64,000 nt of DNA from Clostridiaceae bacterium (GCA_016292785.1 JAEDFL010000001.1:1-64000), one strand, 5' to 3'. Shown: positions 16,223-25,055, numbered from the stretch's first letter. The notes: generated by a model from the sequence alone, not told the origin. A program made the numbers and translations.

Positions 16223-16915
16223 TTGCGTATAGACGGTTTACAAAAAATGACGCTTCTTGATTTCCCGGGAAAAGTTGCCTGCACGGTTTTTACAGGCGGC
16301 TGTAACTTCCGATGTCCTTTTTGTCACAACGCCTTGCTTGTAACAAAGCTCCCGGAAAAACCGGATTATTCCGAGGACGAGATATTGAGTTTTCTGGAAA
16401 AGCGAACCGGACTTCTTGACGGAGTTGCGATAACGGGCGGCGAGCCTTTGCTCAATCCCGACATAGCCGATTTTATCAGGAAGATCAGAAGCATGGGATA
16501 TGCCGTTAAGCTCGATACCAACGGAAGCTTTCCCGAAAGGCTGAAAGCCATTGTGGACGGGGGACTTGTTGATTACGTTGCTATGGATATCAAAAACCGC
16601 AAGGAAAAATATGCCGAGACAATCGGATTTAAAAATCTTGACCTTTCAAAGATTGAAGAAAGCGTAGAGTTTCTAAAATCCGGCGCAGTGGACTATGAAT
16701 TCAGGACGACTGTTGTCGAGCAGTTTCACACGGTTGAGGACATTAGAGCGGCGGCAGAATGGATCAGCGGTGCAAAACGCTATTTTTTGCAGAATTTTGT
16801 TGATTCGGGGGAGCTTATTTGTGAAGAAGTCAGCGGAGTCGATAAGGAAACAATGCTCAAAATGAAGTCTGCGGCTGCAGATTTTGTGCCTCAGACAGAA
16901 ATTCGAGGCATTTAA
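16223..16915 (+). CDS. nrdG: Anaerobic ribonucleotide reductase activating protein
   Basis: 230-aa radical SAM activase that installs the glycyl radical on NrdD. The cluster motif is CNFRCPFCHN (C-x3-C-x2-C, about residues 30-36), followed by the GGEPLLNPD motif near residue 73. The TTG start is preceded by GAGAGGAGG. At 230 aa it is of the longer, non-enterobacterial type. It lies directly upstream of nrdD, although nrdD has its own promoter in the gap. Confidence 0.9.
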   Translation: MRIDGLQKMTLLDFPGKVACTVFTGGCNFRCPFCHNALLVTKLPEKPDYSEDEILSFLEKRTGLLDGVAITGGEPLLNPDIADFIRKIRSMGYAVKLDTNGSFPERLKAIVDGGLVDYVAMDIKNRKEKYAETIGFKNLDLSKIEESVEFLKSGAVDYEFRTTVVEQFHTVEDIRAAAEWISGAKRYFLQNFVDSGELICEEVSGVDKETMLKMKSAAADFVPQTEIRGI

Positions 16916-16937
16916 CACAATATATTGTAAAAAACTA

Positions 16938-16966
16938 TTGACACAACCACAAGATAATGGTATAAT
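16938..16966 (+). promoter_or_regulatory. Consensus sigma-A promoter for nrdD
   Basis: TTGACA and TATAAT with a 17-base spacer, both hexamers perfect; it lets nrdD be made in excess over nrdG. Confidence 0.75.
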
Positions 16967-17000
16967 CACAAACGAAATTTGCAATAAAGGAGATTTGGGT

Positions 17001-19370
17001 ATGTATAATGTTGTTAAGCGTGACGGCAAAGTCGTAGGCTTTGACCTTCACAAGATCAGAGATGCGATAACAAAAGCGTTTGACGCCTGTCAGAAGCAGT
17101 ACAATTCTGACATGGTTGATTTTCTTGCGCTCAAGGTTACCGCAGATTTTGAACACAAGATAAAGGACGATAAGATTTCCGTTGAAAGCATTCAGGACAG
17201 CGTTGAATCCGTACTTATCAAGGCGGGTTATGACGATGTTGCCAAGGCTTATATCCTTTACCGTAAGCAGAGAGAAAAAATCAGAAACATCAATGCAACC
17301 GTCCTTGATTATAAGGAGATTGTTGACAACTATCTTCATGTCAACGACTGGCGTGTTAAGGAAAATTCCACCGTTACCTATTCCGTCGGCGGACTTATCC
17401 TCAGCAACTCAGGCGCAATTACCGCTAACTACTGGCTTTCCGAGATCTACGACGAGGAGATCGCAGAAGCTCACAGAAATGCGGATATTCATCTTCACGA
17501 CCTCTCAATGCTTACCGGCTACTGCGCAGGCTGGTCGCTCAAACAGCTCATTCAGGAGGGACTCGGCGGCGTAAGAGGTAAGATTACCTCCGCTCCCGCA
17601 AAGCACCTTGCAACACTCTGCAATCAGATGGTTAACTTCCTCGGTATAATGCAGAACGAGTGGGCGGGCGCACAGGCTTTCTCTTCATTTGACACTTATC
17701 TTGCTCCTTTCGTAAAATATGATAATCTTGACTATGATACCGTAAAGAAGTGCATCGAGTCCTTCATCTACGGTGTAAACACACCGAGCCGCTGGGGCAC
17801 ACAGGCTCCGTTCTCAAACATCACTCTTGACTGGGTTGTACCTGCCGACCTCGCTGAGCTTAATTGCATCGTCGGCGGCAAGGAGCAGGACTTCAAGTAC
17901 AAGGACTGCCAGAAAGAGATGGATATGGTCAACAAGGCGTTTATCGAGATCATGATCGAGGGTGACGCCAACGGCAGAGGCTTCCAGTATCCCATCCCGA
18001 CCTATTCTATCACAAGAAACTTCGACTGGTCGGATACAGAGAACAACAGACTTCTCTTTGAAATGACTTCAAAGTACGGTACACCGTATTTCTCAAACTA
18101 CATCAACAGCGACATGGAGCCGAGCGATGTCCGTTCAATGTGCTGCCGTCTTCGTCTTGATCTTCGTGAGCTTCGCAAGAAGTCGGGCGGATTCTTCGGA
18201 AGCGGTGAAAGCACAGGTTCTGTCGGCGTTGTTACAATCAATATGCCGCGTATCGCCTACCTTGCAAAGGACGAAAAGGATTTCTATGCCCGTCTTGACA
18301 GACTTATGGATATTTCCGCACGTTCGCTCAAGGTTAAGAGAACAGTTATTACAAAGCTTCTTGACGAAGGACTTTATCCCTATACAAAGAGATATCTCGG
18401 CTCTTTCGACAATCACTTCTCGACAATCGGTCTTGTCGGTATGAACGAGGTTGGTCTCAATGCAAAGTGGCTCGGCAACGATATGACCGATCCCAAAACT
18501 CAGAAATTTACGGCGGAAGTCCTCAACCATATGAGAGAAAGACTTTCCGATTATCAGGTTCAGTACGGCGATCTCTACAACCTTGAGGCAACTCCTGCCG
18601 AGTCTACTGCTTACCGTCTTGCAAAGCACGACGTTAAGAAGTATCCCGACATCAAGACAGCCGCCAAGAAAGAGGGAGACACTCCTTACTACACCAACAG
18701 CTCACATCTTCCCGTCGGCTATACAGAGGATATTTTCTCCGCTCTCGACATTCAGGACGAGCTTCAGACGCTTTACACATCGGGTACTGTTTTCCATGCC
18801 TTCCTCGGCGAGAAAATGCCTGACTGGAAAGCTGCGGCAAACCTTGTCAGAAAGATTGCCGAAAACTACAAGCTTCCGTATTACACACTTTCTCCGACAT
18901 ATTCCGTATGTAAGAATCACGGTTATCTTGTCGGTGAGCAGTATACCTGCCCTGAGTGCGGCGAGCATACCGAGGTTTACAGCCGTATCACGGGTTACTA
19001 TCGTCCCGTTCAGAACTGGAACGACGGCAAGAGCCAGGAGTTTGCAGACCGTAAGGTTTACGATATTGCTAACTCTCATCTTACCCGAAAGGGCGTTCCT
19101 GAAGAAAAAACAGAGGCTTGTGCCGTAAAGACGGATGCAGGTGATAATGTCAGCTATCTTTTCACAACTGCGACCTGCCCGAACTGCAAAATTGCTTGCG
19201 CTACACTTGACAAGGCAGGCTACGAATATACGAAGCTTCTTGCAACCGACAATGCAGACCTTGCACAGGAGCTTGGAATAAAGCAGGCTCCGACTCTCGT
19301 AGTCATCAAGGGCGGCGAGGTTTCTAAGTACATCGGAGTTTCGGATATTAAAAAATTCCTCAACAGCTGA
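17001..19370 (+). CDS. nrdD: Class III ribonucleotide reductase fused to a redoxin
   Basis: 789-aa oxygen-sensitive ribonucleoside-triphosphate reductase. ATP at 17001 is the start because AAAGGAGAT lies just before it. Order of parts: ATP-cone regulatory domain (about 1-95), catalytic barrel with C175 (GYC) and a C381-C382 pair (MCCR), a zinc site with CPECG, and the glycyl-radical segment RITGYY (G665). The last 70 residues (about 716-789) form a glutaredoxin/thioredoxin-like domain with CPNC at 726-729, which is unusual for NrdD. With trxB just downstream this suggests a thioredoxin-reductase-driven rather than formate-driven enzyme; the electron donor is inference. Confidence 0.92.
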   Translation: MYNVVKRDGKVVGFDLHKIRDAITKAFDACQKQYNSDMVDFLALKVTADFEHKIKDDKISVESIQDSVESVLIKAGYDDVAKAYILYRKQREKIRNINATVLDYKEIVDNYLHVNDWRVKENSTVTYSVGGLILSNSGAITANYWLSEIYDEEIAEAHRNADIHLHDLSMLTGYCAGWSLKQLIQEGLGGVRGKITSAPAKHLATLCNQMVNFLGIMQNEWAGAQAFSSFDTYLAPFVKYDNLDYDTVKKCIESFIYGVNTPSRWGTQAPFSNITLDWVVPADLAELNCIVGGKEQDFKYKDCQKEMDMVNKAFIEIMIEGDANGRGFQYPIPTYSITRNFDWSDTENNRLLFEMTSKYGTPYFSNYINSDMEPSDVRSMCCRLRLDLRELRKKSGGFFGSGESTGSVGVVTINMPRIAYLAKDEKDFYARLDRLMDISARSLKVKRTVITKLLDEGLYPYTKRYLGSFDNHFSTIGLVGMNEVGLNAKWLGNDMTDPKTQKFTAEVLNHMRERLSDYQVQYGDLYNLEATPAESTAYRLAKHDVKKYPDIKTAAKKEGDTPYYTNSSHLPVGYTEDIFSALDIQDELQTLYTSGTVFHAFLGEKMPDWKAAANLVRKIAENYKLPYYTLSPTYSVCKNHGYLVGEQYTCPECGEHTEVYSRITGYYRPVQNWNDGKSQEFADRKVYDIANSHLTRKGVPEEKTEACAVKTDAGDNVSYLFTTATCPNCKIACATLDKAGYEYTKLLATDNADLAQELGIKQAPTLVVIKGGEVSKYIGVSDIKKFLNS

Positions 19371-19388
19371 GGATAAACAGGAGAAATT

Positions 19389-20297
19389 ATGTACGACATA
19401 ATTATAATTGGCGGCGGCCCTGCGGGGCTGACCGCCGCTCTGTATGCTTGCAGAGCCAATAAAAAAACTCTCGTAATCGAGAAAGAGACCTTCGGCGGTC
19501 AGATTACTTTTTCGCCTAAGGTTGAAAATATTCCCGGCTTTATCAGTCTGACCGGCAACGAATTTGCGGAAAAGCTTGTTGAGCAGGTGCTTGAACAGGG
19601 TGCGGATGTCGAATCCTGCGAGGCTATTGAGATCAGAGACAGAGAGATCAAAACCGTTGTAACCGATGACGGCGAGTATCAGGGAAAATCTGTGATAATC
19701 GCAACGGGCGCAAAGCACCGTATGCTTGGAATTGACGGAGAAGAAAGATTTGTCGGAGAGGGCATTTCGTTCTGCGCCGTGTGCGACGGAGCTTTTTATA
19801 AGAACAAAACCGTTGCCGTGGTCGGCGGTGGTAACTCCGCTTTGCAGGAGGCGATTTTGCTTTCAGATACCGCAAAAAAGGTATATGTAGTTCAAAATCT
19901 CGACTTCTTTACGGGCGAAAAGAAGCTTGTAGAACAGCTTGAACAGCTGGAGAATGTTGAGATTATTCTCGGAGTTACGGTGGACAGCTTTGTCGGCGAT
20001 AATGAGCTTGAGGGTATAGTGATTAAGAATTCGGCAGGGGAGACACGGAAGCTTGAGCTTGACGGTCTTTTTGTTGCGATCGGGCTTATTCCTCAGAATG
20101 AAGCCTTTAAGAATGTTGTAAAGCTTGACGTCAGAGGTTATGCCGAGGTCGATGAAAGCTGTGAAACGAAAACTAAGGGCATTTTTGTAGCAGGTGACTG
20201 CCGTACGAAAAAAATCCGTCAGGTCACCACGGCGGCGGCTGACGGAGCGATTGCAGCTCTTGCGGCCTGCGATTATGTTGACGGACTCGGTAAATAA
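19389..20297 (+). CDS. trxB: Thioredoxin reductase
   Basis: 302-aa FAD/NADPH enzyme. It has the FAD-binding GGGPAG (residues 8-13), the redox-active CAVC at 129-132, an NADPH-binding VVGGGNSALQEA segment and the C-terminal GDCR-T-K FAD motif. It starts 18 bases after nrdD with GGAG before the ATG and is followed by a terminator. Its likely local substrate is the CPNC redoxin domain at the end of NrdD. Confidence 0.93.
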   Translation: MYDIIIIGGGPAGLTAALYACRANKKTLVIEKETFGGQITFSPKVENIPGFISLTGNEFAEKLVEQVLEQGADVESCEAIEIRDREIKTVVTDDGEYQGKSVIIATGAKHRMLGIDGEERFVGEGISFCAVCDGAFYKNKTVAVVGGGNSALQEAILLSDTAKKVYVVQNLDFFTGEKKLVEQLEQLENVEIILGVTVDSFVGDNELEGIVIKNSAGETRKLELDGLFVAIGLIPQNEAFKNVVKLDVRGYAEVDESCETKTKGIFVAGDCRTKKIRQVTTAAADGAIAALAACDYVDGLGK

Positions 20298-20300
20298 AAT

Positions 20301-20342
20301 AAGACAGCGTCATTTTCCAAACGGAATTTGACGCTGTCTTTT
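20301..20342. terminator. Bidirectional terminator
   Basis: AAGACAGCGTCA ... TGACGCTGTCTT long stem between convergent trxB and GH5 genes. Confidence 0.9.
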
Positions 20343-20355
20343 GATTTATACTTTT

Positions 20356-21603
20356 TTAAACATATGGCTTGACATCACGTTCAAAGTGTCCGCTGTTCTG
20401 GAAACCGACGTCTGTTCTCAGACATTCGCCCCATTTTCTTGCGATTTCATCATAGGAATCGGTCTGCACTCTTGCACGTTCAAAGCCGTCCTTCGCACCG
20501 TAAAGCACCCAGTCGGAGTCCCACATACCGTGTCCCGAAGCCTTGTATGTCCAAAGCATCCAGTTGTAGTTGAGCTTTTTCATTGCGTTGAAACAGCTTT
20601 TCCATGTCGTTGTACCGAGGGGATAGAACTCACCCATCATAAGCGGTACATTCGGATAATAAAGCTTTGTCAGCGTTACAAAGAGAACGAAGATAAAGTC
20701 AGATTTCTGATAGAAATGCACCTGATATACAACATTTTCAAAGCCGGCAAGCTCCTTGTGCGGCAGGGCAAACGCCGTCCAGATACATTCAAGCGTGATG
20801 ATATGCTCCTTGTCAACCGCACGAACGGTTTTGTAAAGCCGCTTGTATTCCTTTGTATTGTTAATTCTTCTTGTCACCTCGCCGTAGTCGCAGTCGCAGG
20901 ACGGCTCGTTGAGAAGATCGTACATTGCAACGGCCGGATTACCGTTGAAGCGTGAAGCGATAGCCGTCCATAATTCGTCTGTCAGAGTTCGGAAAAATTC
21001 ACCCTCCTCGGAGTCCTCATAAAGGCGGCAGCTGTCTCTTTTTCCGCTGTGCGGAGCGTCGCTCTGAAAACCGGGAGCACCGTGCATATCGAGAATAACG
21101 TAGATCCTGCGCTCGGAACACTCTCTGACAATCCAATCAAGATAATGGAAATCCCATTCTCCGTTCTGATCAAGTATCTTCGTACCACTGTCGTCGGAAT
21201 AGAAATTTCTGTACCAGAACGGCACACGGACGCAGTTAAAGCCCATCTCCTTAATCTGATCAAGGTCATATTCGGTGATCCAGTTGTCCTGATAGGTGTT
21301 CATCAGCTCATATGCACCGTCCACACCGAAACGGTCGGTCAGAGCTTCAAGTATATCGTAGTGATCCTGAGCCTGCTCATAAGGGGAGAGCCAGTCCTCC
21401 TGAATGAGCCATGAGCCGAGATTTACGCCGTGAAGAAGAATTTCATCTCCTTTTTGATTGTAGATCTTATTGCCCTTTGTGACAAGAAAATCCTCCTGAG
21501 TGAATGAGGCGTCAAGATTTTCCGCCGCCGCACTCAGGGCAAAGGGAAGAATAAGTGCAACACACATCAAAAGACAAAACAATTTTTTAACAGATTCTTT
21601 CAT
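20356..21603 (-). CDS. Secreted GH5 glycosidase (endo/exo-beta-glucanase type)
   Basis: 415-aa exported TIM-barrel hydrolase. Residues 1-28 form a signal peptide. The motif HGVNLGSWLIQEDW near the start is typical of GH5/BglC-like exo-beta-1,3-glucanases and cellulases; the acid/base is the E in LLNEPSCD and the nucleophile the E in MMGEFYP. No carbohydrate-binding or dockerin domain is attached. Own promoter at 21624-21652. Exact substrate (beta-1,3, beta-1,4 or mannan) is not resolved. Confidence 0.85.
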   Translation of the reverse strand: MKESVKKLFCLLMCVALILPFALSAAAENLDASFTQEDFLVTKGNKIYNQKGDEILLHGVNLGSWLIQEDWLSPYEQAQDHYDILEALTDRFGVDGAYELMNTYQDNWITEYDLDQIKEMGFNCVRVPFWYRNFYSDDSGTKILDQNGEWDFHYLDWIVRECSERRIYVILDMHGAPGFQSDAPHSGKRDSCRLYEDSEEGEFFRTLTDELWTAIASRFNGNPAVAMYDLLNEPSCDCDYGEVTRRINNTKEYKRLYKTVRAVDKEHIITLECIWTAFALPHKELAGFENVVYQVHFYQKSDFIFVLFVTLTKLYYPNVPLMMGEFYPLGTTTWKSCFNAMKKLNYNWMLWTYKASGHGMWDSDWVLYGAKDGFERARVQTDSYDEIARKWGECLRTDVGFQNSGHFERDVKPYV

Positions 21604-21623
21604 AGATAACCCTCCTTTACTTC

Positions 21624-21652
21624 ATTTTACCATTATATAAATATTTTGTCTA
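21624..21652 (-). promoter_or_regulatory. Sigma-A promoter for GH5 gene
   Basis: Reading leftward, TAGACA and TAAAAT with a 17-base spacer; GGAGGG lies before the ATG. Confidence 0.55.
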
Positions 21653-21701
21653 CAAAAAGATTTTATTTTTGATATCCGTAAACACAGATATTCAGAATTA
21701 C

Positions 21702-21730
21702 AAAAAAGACACCCGGTTAGGTGCCTTTTT
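21702..21730. terminator. Orphan terminator-like hairpin
   Basis: AAAAAAGACACC ... GGTGCCTTTTT. No complete gene ends here on either strand; it may be a leftover of a deleted gene. Confidence 0.55.
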
Positions 21731-21732
21731 AT

Positions 21733-21745
21733 GGTGAGATGGCGG
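21733..21745. repeat. Imperfect copy of tmRNA 3' end (possible old attachment site)
   Basis: GGTGAGATGGCGG differs by one missing G from GGTGGAGATGGCGG at 24708-24721, the 3' end of ssrA, in the same orientation. The two copies bracket 3 kb that holds an asnB fragment, a dispersed repeat and two accessory genes. Confidence 0.35.
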
Positions 21746-21752
21746 CACATCT

Positions 21753-21911
21753 CAACTGTTCGATTTTATAAAAAAAGATAAGTTGCAGGAGCTTTTATCA
21801 GAAAATAAAAGTCAGCCGTGGTACGGTCAGCTTATACCCACTCCGCAGACAATAGCGTATTTCATTCAGTTTGATTATTGGCTGAGAAAATATAAGGTTA
21901 GGTTTGTTTGA
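21753..21911 (+). pseudogene. Asparagine synthase C-terminal fragment
   Basis: An uninterrupted frame of 52 codons ending in TGA encodes the C-terminal tail of a glutamine-hydrolysing asparagine synthase; the blocks QPWYGQLIPTPQTIAYFIQ and DYWLRKYKV match the conserved end of short AsnB proteins. There is no start codon context and none of the glutaminase or ATP-binding parts upstream, so it is a remnant. It begins directly after the imperfect tmRNA-end repeat, which suggests loss by deletion or recombination at that point. Confidence 0.7.
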
Positions 21912-21992
21912 GGCAGGCAGAAACCTATCCTCGGAGCCTCTGTAGGGGAGCTGACTGAGTGGTTTGTTGAAAAATTGATAAAATATTATTTA

Positions 21993-22040
21993 CCCACCCC
22001 GTCACTCCTTCGTCGTGCCACCGCCCCTGCAAGGGAGGCA
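21993..22040. repeat. Fragment of dispersed clostridial repeat
   Basis: Read leftward it is a GCCTCCCTTGCAGGGGCGG start followed by TGGCACGACGAAGGAGTGACGG, the pattern of short GC-rich dispersed repeats that I know from gut Clostridia genomes. It contains no frame of its own. Recognition is from memory of the motif, not a search. Confidence 0.45.
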
Positions 22041-22118
22041 AGAATAATTTCAGCGCCGAAAAGTGGATAAATCTCAAAATAAATCTTTATAACACCCTAT
22101 AAAAATTATAATTTATAT

Positions 22119-22147
22119 TGACCATACGTTAAAAAACCTGTATTATA
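22119..22147 (+). promoter_or_regulatory. Sigma-A promoter
   Basis: TTGACC and TATTAT with a 17-base spacer, before the gene starting at 22168 (AAAGGAGG ribosome binding site). Confidence 0.5.
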
Positions 22148-22167
22148 TTTAAAAAAGGAGGATATAC

Positions 22168-23481
22168 ATGAATTTTGTTTATAAAATACTTTCTTTTCTA
22201 AATATAATTACGCTTTGCCTCGCTATGCTTTGTGGAAATTATCCGGGCTTCACGGCAGCGGAGCTTGATTACGAAACCGCATACGGCAACCCGATGAAGG
22301 GCTTTATGCCTTTCTACAGCGAGGACGGTGCCGATTCCTCCGTGCCATACAGCATGGAATGGCTCTATATTCCGATGACGGAGCTTGTTGCGGACGACGG
22401 CACATTTACGCTTCGCGGAACGCTTGAAGAAAAGCTTGATAAAATCGCTCGCCGAGGACATCAGGCGGCACTCAGAGTTTACCTTGACTATCCCGATAAG
22501 GAATGTGCTGTTCCGCAGTTCATATGGGATATGGGAGTAAAAAAATATGAATACAGCGAGTACGGCGGGGGAGTAAGTCCCGATTACAGTGACCAAAGGC
22601 TGATTGATTTTCTGCTTGATTTTATTGATAAATTTGCCTTGAATTATGACGGTGACAAGAGAATCGCATATATTACGACAGGCTTAATCGGTCATTGGGG
22701 CGAATGGCACGTTTGTCATGAAATCAAGTCCGCAATGGCTTCGAACAAGCAGAAAAGACAGATCATCCATGCATTTGAATATAAGTTTAAGCATACGAAT
22801 ATTCTTACACGTTACCCGGGAACGCCGGGTTCGAACAACGGTCAAATCGGCTTCCATGATGATTCTTTTACATACAACACTATAAATTCCGAAAAAGATT
22901 ATTTCTTTTACAATCAGTTAAAAAAAGCGTTGAAAACAAATATTTGGAAAACTCAGCCAATCGGCGGTGAATTTCGTCCCGAAGGTCAGGATAATTTCCT
23001 TAATGGCAAGGTGACGGAAGATTTTCAGGACTATGACGAGTGCGTAAATAAGACGCATTGCTCATGGCTGATGATGACAGGGGCTTTTACAGGCAAGCTG
23101 AGTGACCGGCAGATCAAGACGGCAAATGAAGCCTCGGCAAAGCTCGGATATGATTTTTATGTCGATAGAGTTCAGGTCAAGAAGCTTTTCGGCAAGGCTT
23201 ATGTCAGAGTCGGGGTTAAAAATCTCGGCGTTGCTCCGATTTACGCTAACCCTGCCGTTTATATCGGAACAGAAGATAACGAGGTTGAGACAAAGCAGGA
23301 CATAAGCAAGATTTTGCCGGGTAAAACGGAGTATTTCACCGCAATAATCGACCTTAAATCGGGTGACAGCGTTCATATAAGAGTTGACGATGTTTCAAAA
23401 TACGGTGCATATGTCCGCTTCTCCAACGTCGGCGGGTCAACCTCATCCGACGGCAAATTTATAATCGGAACGGTTGAGTAA
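22168..23481 (+). CDS. Secreted DUF4832-like protein (TIM-barrel plus beta domain)
   Basis: 437 aa. The N-terminus has a hydrophobic segment (about 5-22) that looks like a signal peptide. NPMKGFMPF near residue 45 and GLIGHWGEWH near residue 175 are characteristic of the DUF4832/DUF4874 group, which resembles glycoside hydrolase barrels. The last 110 residues form a beta-sandwich-like domain. The Glu in HWGEWH may be catalytic, but no activity is established for this group. Monocistronic. Confidence 0.7.
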   Translation: MNFVYKILSFLNIITLCLAMLCGNYPGFTAAELDYETAYGNPMKGFMPFYSEDGADSSVPYSMEWLYIPMTELVADDGTFTLRGTLEEKLDKIARRGHQAALRVYLDYPDKECAVPQFIWDMGVKKYEYSEYGGGVSPDYSDQRLIDFLLDFIDKFALNYDGDKRIAYITTGLIGHWGEWHVCHEIKSAMASNKQKRQIIHAFEYKFKHTNILTRYPGTPGSNNGQIGFHDDSFTYNTINSEKDYFFYNQLKKALKTNIWKTQPIGGEFRPEGQDNFLNGKVTEDFQDYDECVNKTHCSWLMMTGAFTGKLSDRQIKTANEASAKLGYDFYVDRVQVKKLFGKAYVRVGVKNLGVAPIYANPAVYIGTEDNEVETKQDISKILPGKTEYFTAIIDLKSGDSVHIRVDDVSKYGAYVRFSNVGGSTSSDGKFIIGTVE

Positions 23482-23526
23482 AAATAACAGTTTGCAACAT
23501 TTTTAAAAATGCGGCAGACTGCTTTT

Positions 23527-24657
23527 TTATTGTATGTATTTTTCGTATGGTTCAAAATTTTCTTCCGCAATTGTAAGCAAAAACGGAATTGATTTTTCCT
23601 TAATAAGAAGCGGTTTGAATTCATCAAGCTTTTGTTTAATTCTTTCTTCATCAATAATCAACAAGTTTGATACCACTAATGTTATTAAGCTTAATTTCTT
23701 TACTGTATTTCCGAATTTGACTGTTATAAAACCATTTTCCTCGATATCAACGATTTCTCCGCTTTTGAAAAATTTATGTTTTATTTCTGTTCCGACAGGA
23801 AATGTATTTTTTAGATATTCCTTTGCTTCCTGCAAGCATTTAAAATTATGCTTTGCGATATTGAGCTCATCGTGATATTTTTCGGCTTTTAACACTCTTT
23901 CTTCGTGGAGCTTTCTCGCCTGTGCTGTTATTGGCAAAATGCTCATGCCATTATAAAAATCATAAACCTGTGACGAGTATATAATGTCAAATGCAAGAAT
24001 ATGAAGATTTTTATCAGGATGTAGTTTCGCATCGCAGTTTTCATAGCGGGACATATGTGTTTCAATCAGGGCAGGGTACTTTTTAATTTCTTCAACAAGC
24101 AGATCGCACATGCGATAAAAAACTTCGATTTTGAAATCGTTCATCGGACCCCAATCATCATAGAACTCCACACAGTCCGCAAAGCTTTTAGCTTGAGTCG
24201 CTTTATACATATAGTTGTTGTCCGGGTATCTTAGAAACAAAAATTGCATCGCTGAACGTTGATTATTTACATACAGGTGGCTGTCGGGTGCGTATTTTTT
24301 TCTTAATTTTTCGCATGAAGCCAAGAATGTGTCAATTCTGTTTTGCTTATCTTTCAAATCGGTACCGTCATTGTTATAAAGATCCTTAAACATTTTTCTT
24401 ACCGTTTCAGGCTCCTGTTTTGCATACTCAGCCAAACCAGTAAACGGCATACTGTACCCATTGTCAATCAGATTTTCGGAAATTTTTAATAAACGTTTCA
24501 TTTCTGACTCAAAATCTTCTGCATTCAAATCAAATGATTGAAATTCTTCAGCAATTTTCCATTTATAAATCTCTTCATGTACGGTATTTATATACTCGAA
24601 TTTTTCAATATACTTCCGAAAGATTTCATGTAAATTATTTAAGTTCATTTTATACAC
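23527..24657 (-). CDS. Unidentified AT-rich gene downstream of ssrA
   Basis: 376-aa soluble, mostly helical and charged protein; I do not recognise the family. An N-terminal helical region (1-120) is followed by a segment with many aromatic residues (about 130-190), a long helical hairpin, and near residue 290 a short beta-rich part with GTEIKHKFFKSGEIVDIEEN, like a small SH3/KOW-type fold, then a helical tail. No signal peptide or membrane segment. It is clearly more AT-rich and Lys/Asn/Phe-rich than its neighbours and lies at the 3' side of ssrA, a common integration site, which suggests horizontal acquisition. Confidence 0.65.
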   Translation of the reverse strand: MYKMNLNNLHEIFRKYIEKFEYINTVHEEIYKWKIAEEFQSFDLNAEDFESEMKRLLKISENLIDNGYSMPFTGLAEYAKQEPETVRKMFKDLYNNDGTDLKDKQNRIDTFLASCEKLRKKYAPDSHLYVNNQRSAMQFLFLRYPDNNYMYKATQAKSFADCVEFYDDWGPMNDFKIEVFYRMCDLLVEEIKKYPALIETHMSRYENCDAKLHPDKNLHILAFDIIYSSQVYDFYNGMSILPITAQARKLHEERVLKAEKYHDELNIAKHNFKCLQEAKEYLKNTFPVGTEIKHKFFKSGEIVDIEENGFITVKFGNTVKKLSLITLVVSNLLIIDEERIKQKLDEFKPLLIKEKSIPFLLTIAEENFEPYEKYIQ

Positions 24658-24668
24658 CTCTTTTTATA

Positions 24669-24701
24669 AAAACAGCAGAGTCTATTTTGGCTCTGCTGTT
24701 T
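24669..24701 (-). terminator. tmRNA terminator
   Basis: AACAGCAGAG ... CTCTGCTGTT stem followed (leftward) by TTTATAAA, immediately after the CCA end of ssrA. Confidence 0.85.
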
Positions 24702-24706
24702 ATCTG

Positions 24707-25055
24707 TGGTGGAGATGGCGGTAATCGAAACCGCGTCCGAAAATCAATTCCCGCGAATTTCTACGAGCGTAGTTTATCTTTTAAGATTCCCCTCAAGGAG
24801 CGCCGATAAACAGGCTTTCCTTTACGGTATCCTTTAGGTCATGATGAATTGCAAGGCTACTCATTCATTCACGTTCACTGCTGATCGACACCCTTATCCG
24901 GAACGCAGTACTTCCAGGAAGGATGGGCCGCACTTAGGCAGCCATTAACTGAGTATTGTTGTCGTTTATTTTTATAAACTACGGCTTTTTAAGTGGTTCC
25001 GCGCCACTGCTCGCTTATCACGGTTCAAAATCCCCGTCGAAATCCTTTCATCCCC
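24707..25055 (-). ncRNA. ssrA: Transfer-messenger RNA (tmRNA)
   Basis: About 349 nt. The 5' end GGGGATG pairs with CATCTCC before the encoded ACCA end, and the TTTCGGACGCGG ... TCGA(T/A)TACCGCC T-arm region is typical. The tag frame ends in codons for NDNNTQLMAA followed by TAA (24934-24966); upstream codons are AAA-ATA, so the exact resume codon is uncertain. It rescues stalled ribosomes together with SmpB, whose gene lies five bases upstream. The coding 3' CCA marks the end at 24707. Confidence 0.95.

Noticed and set aside
18702..19718. 338-codon open frame opposite nrdD and trxB
   Set aside because: Crosses the boundary of two certain genes on the other strand; composition is that of an antisense shadow.
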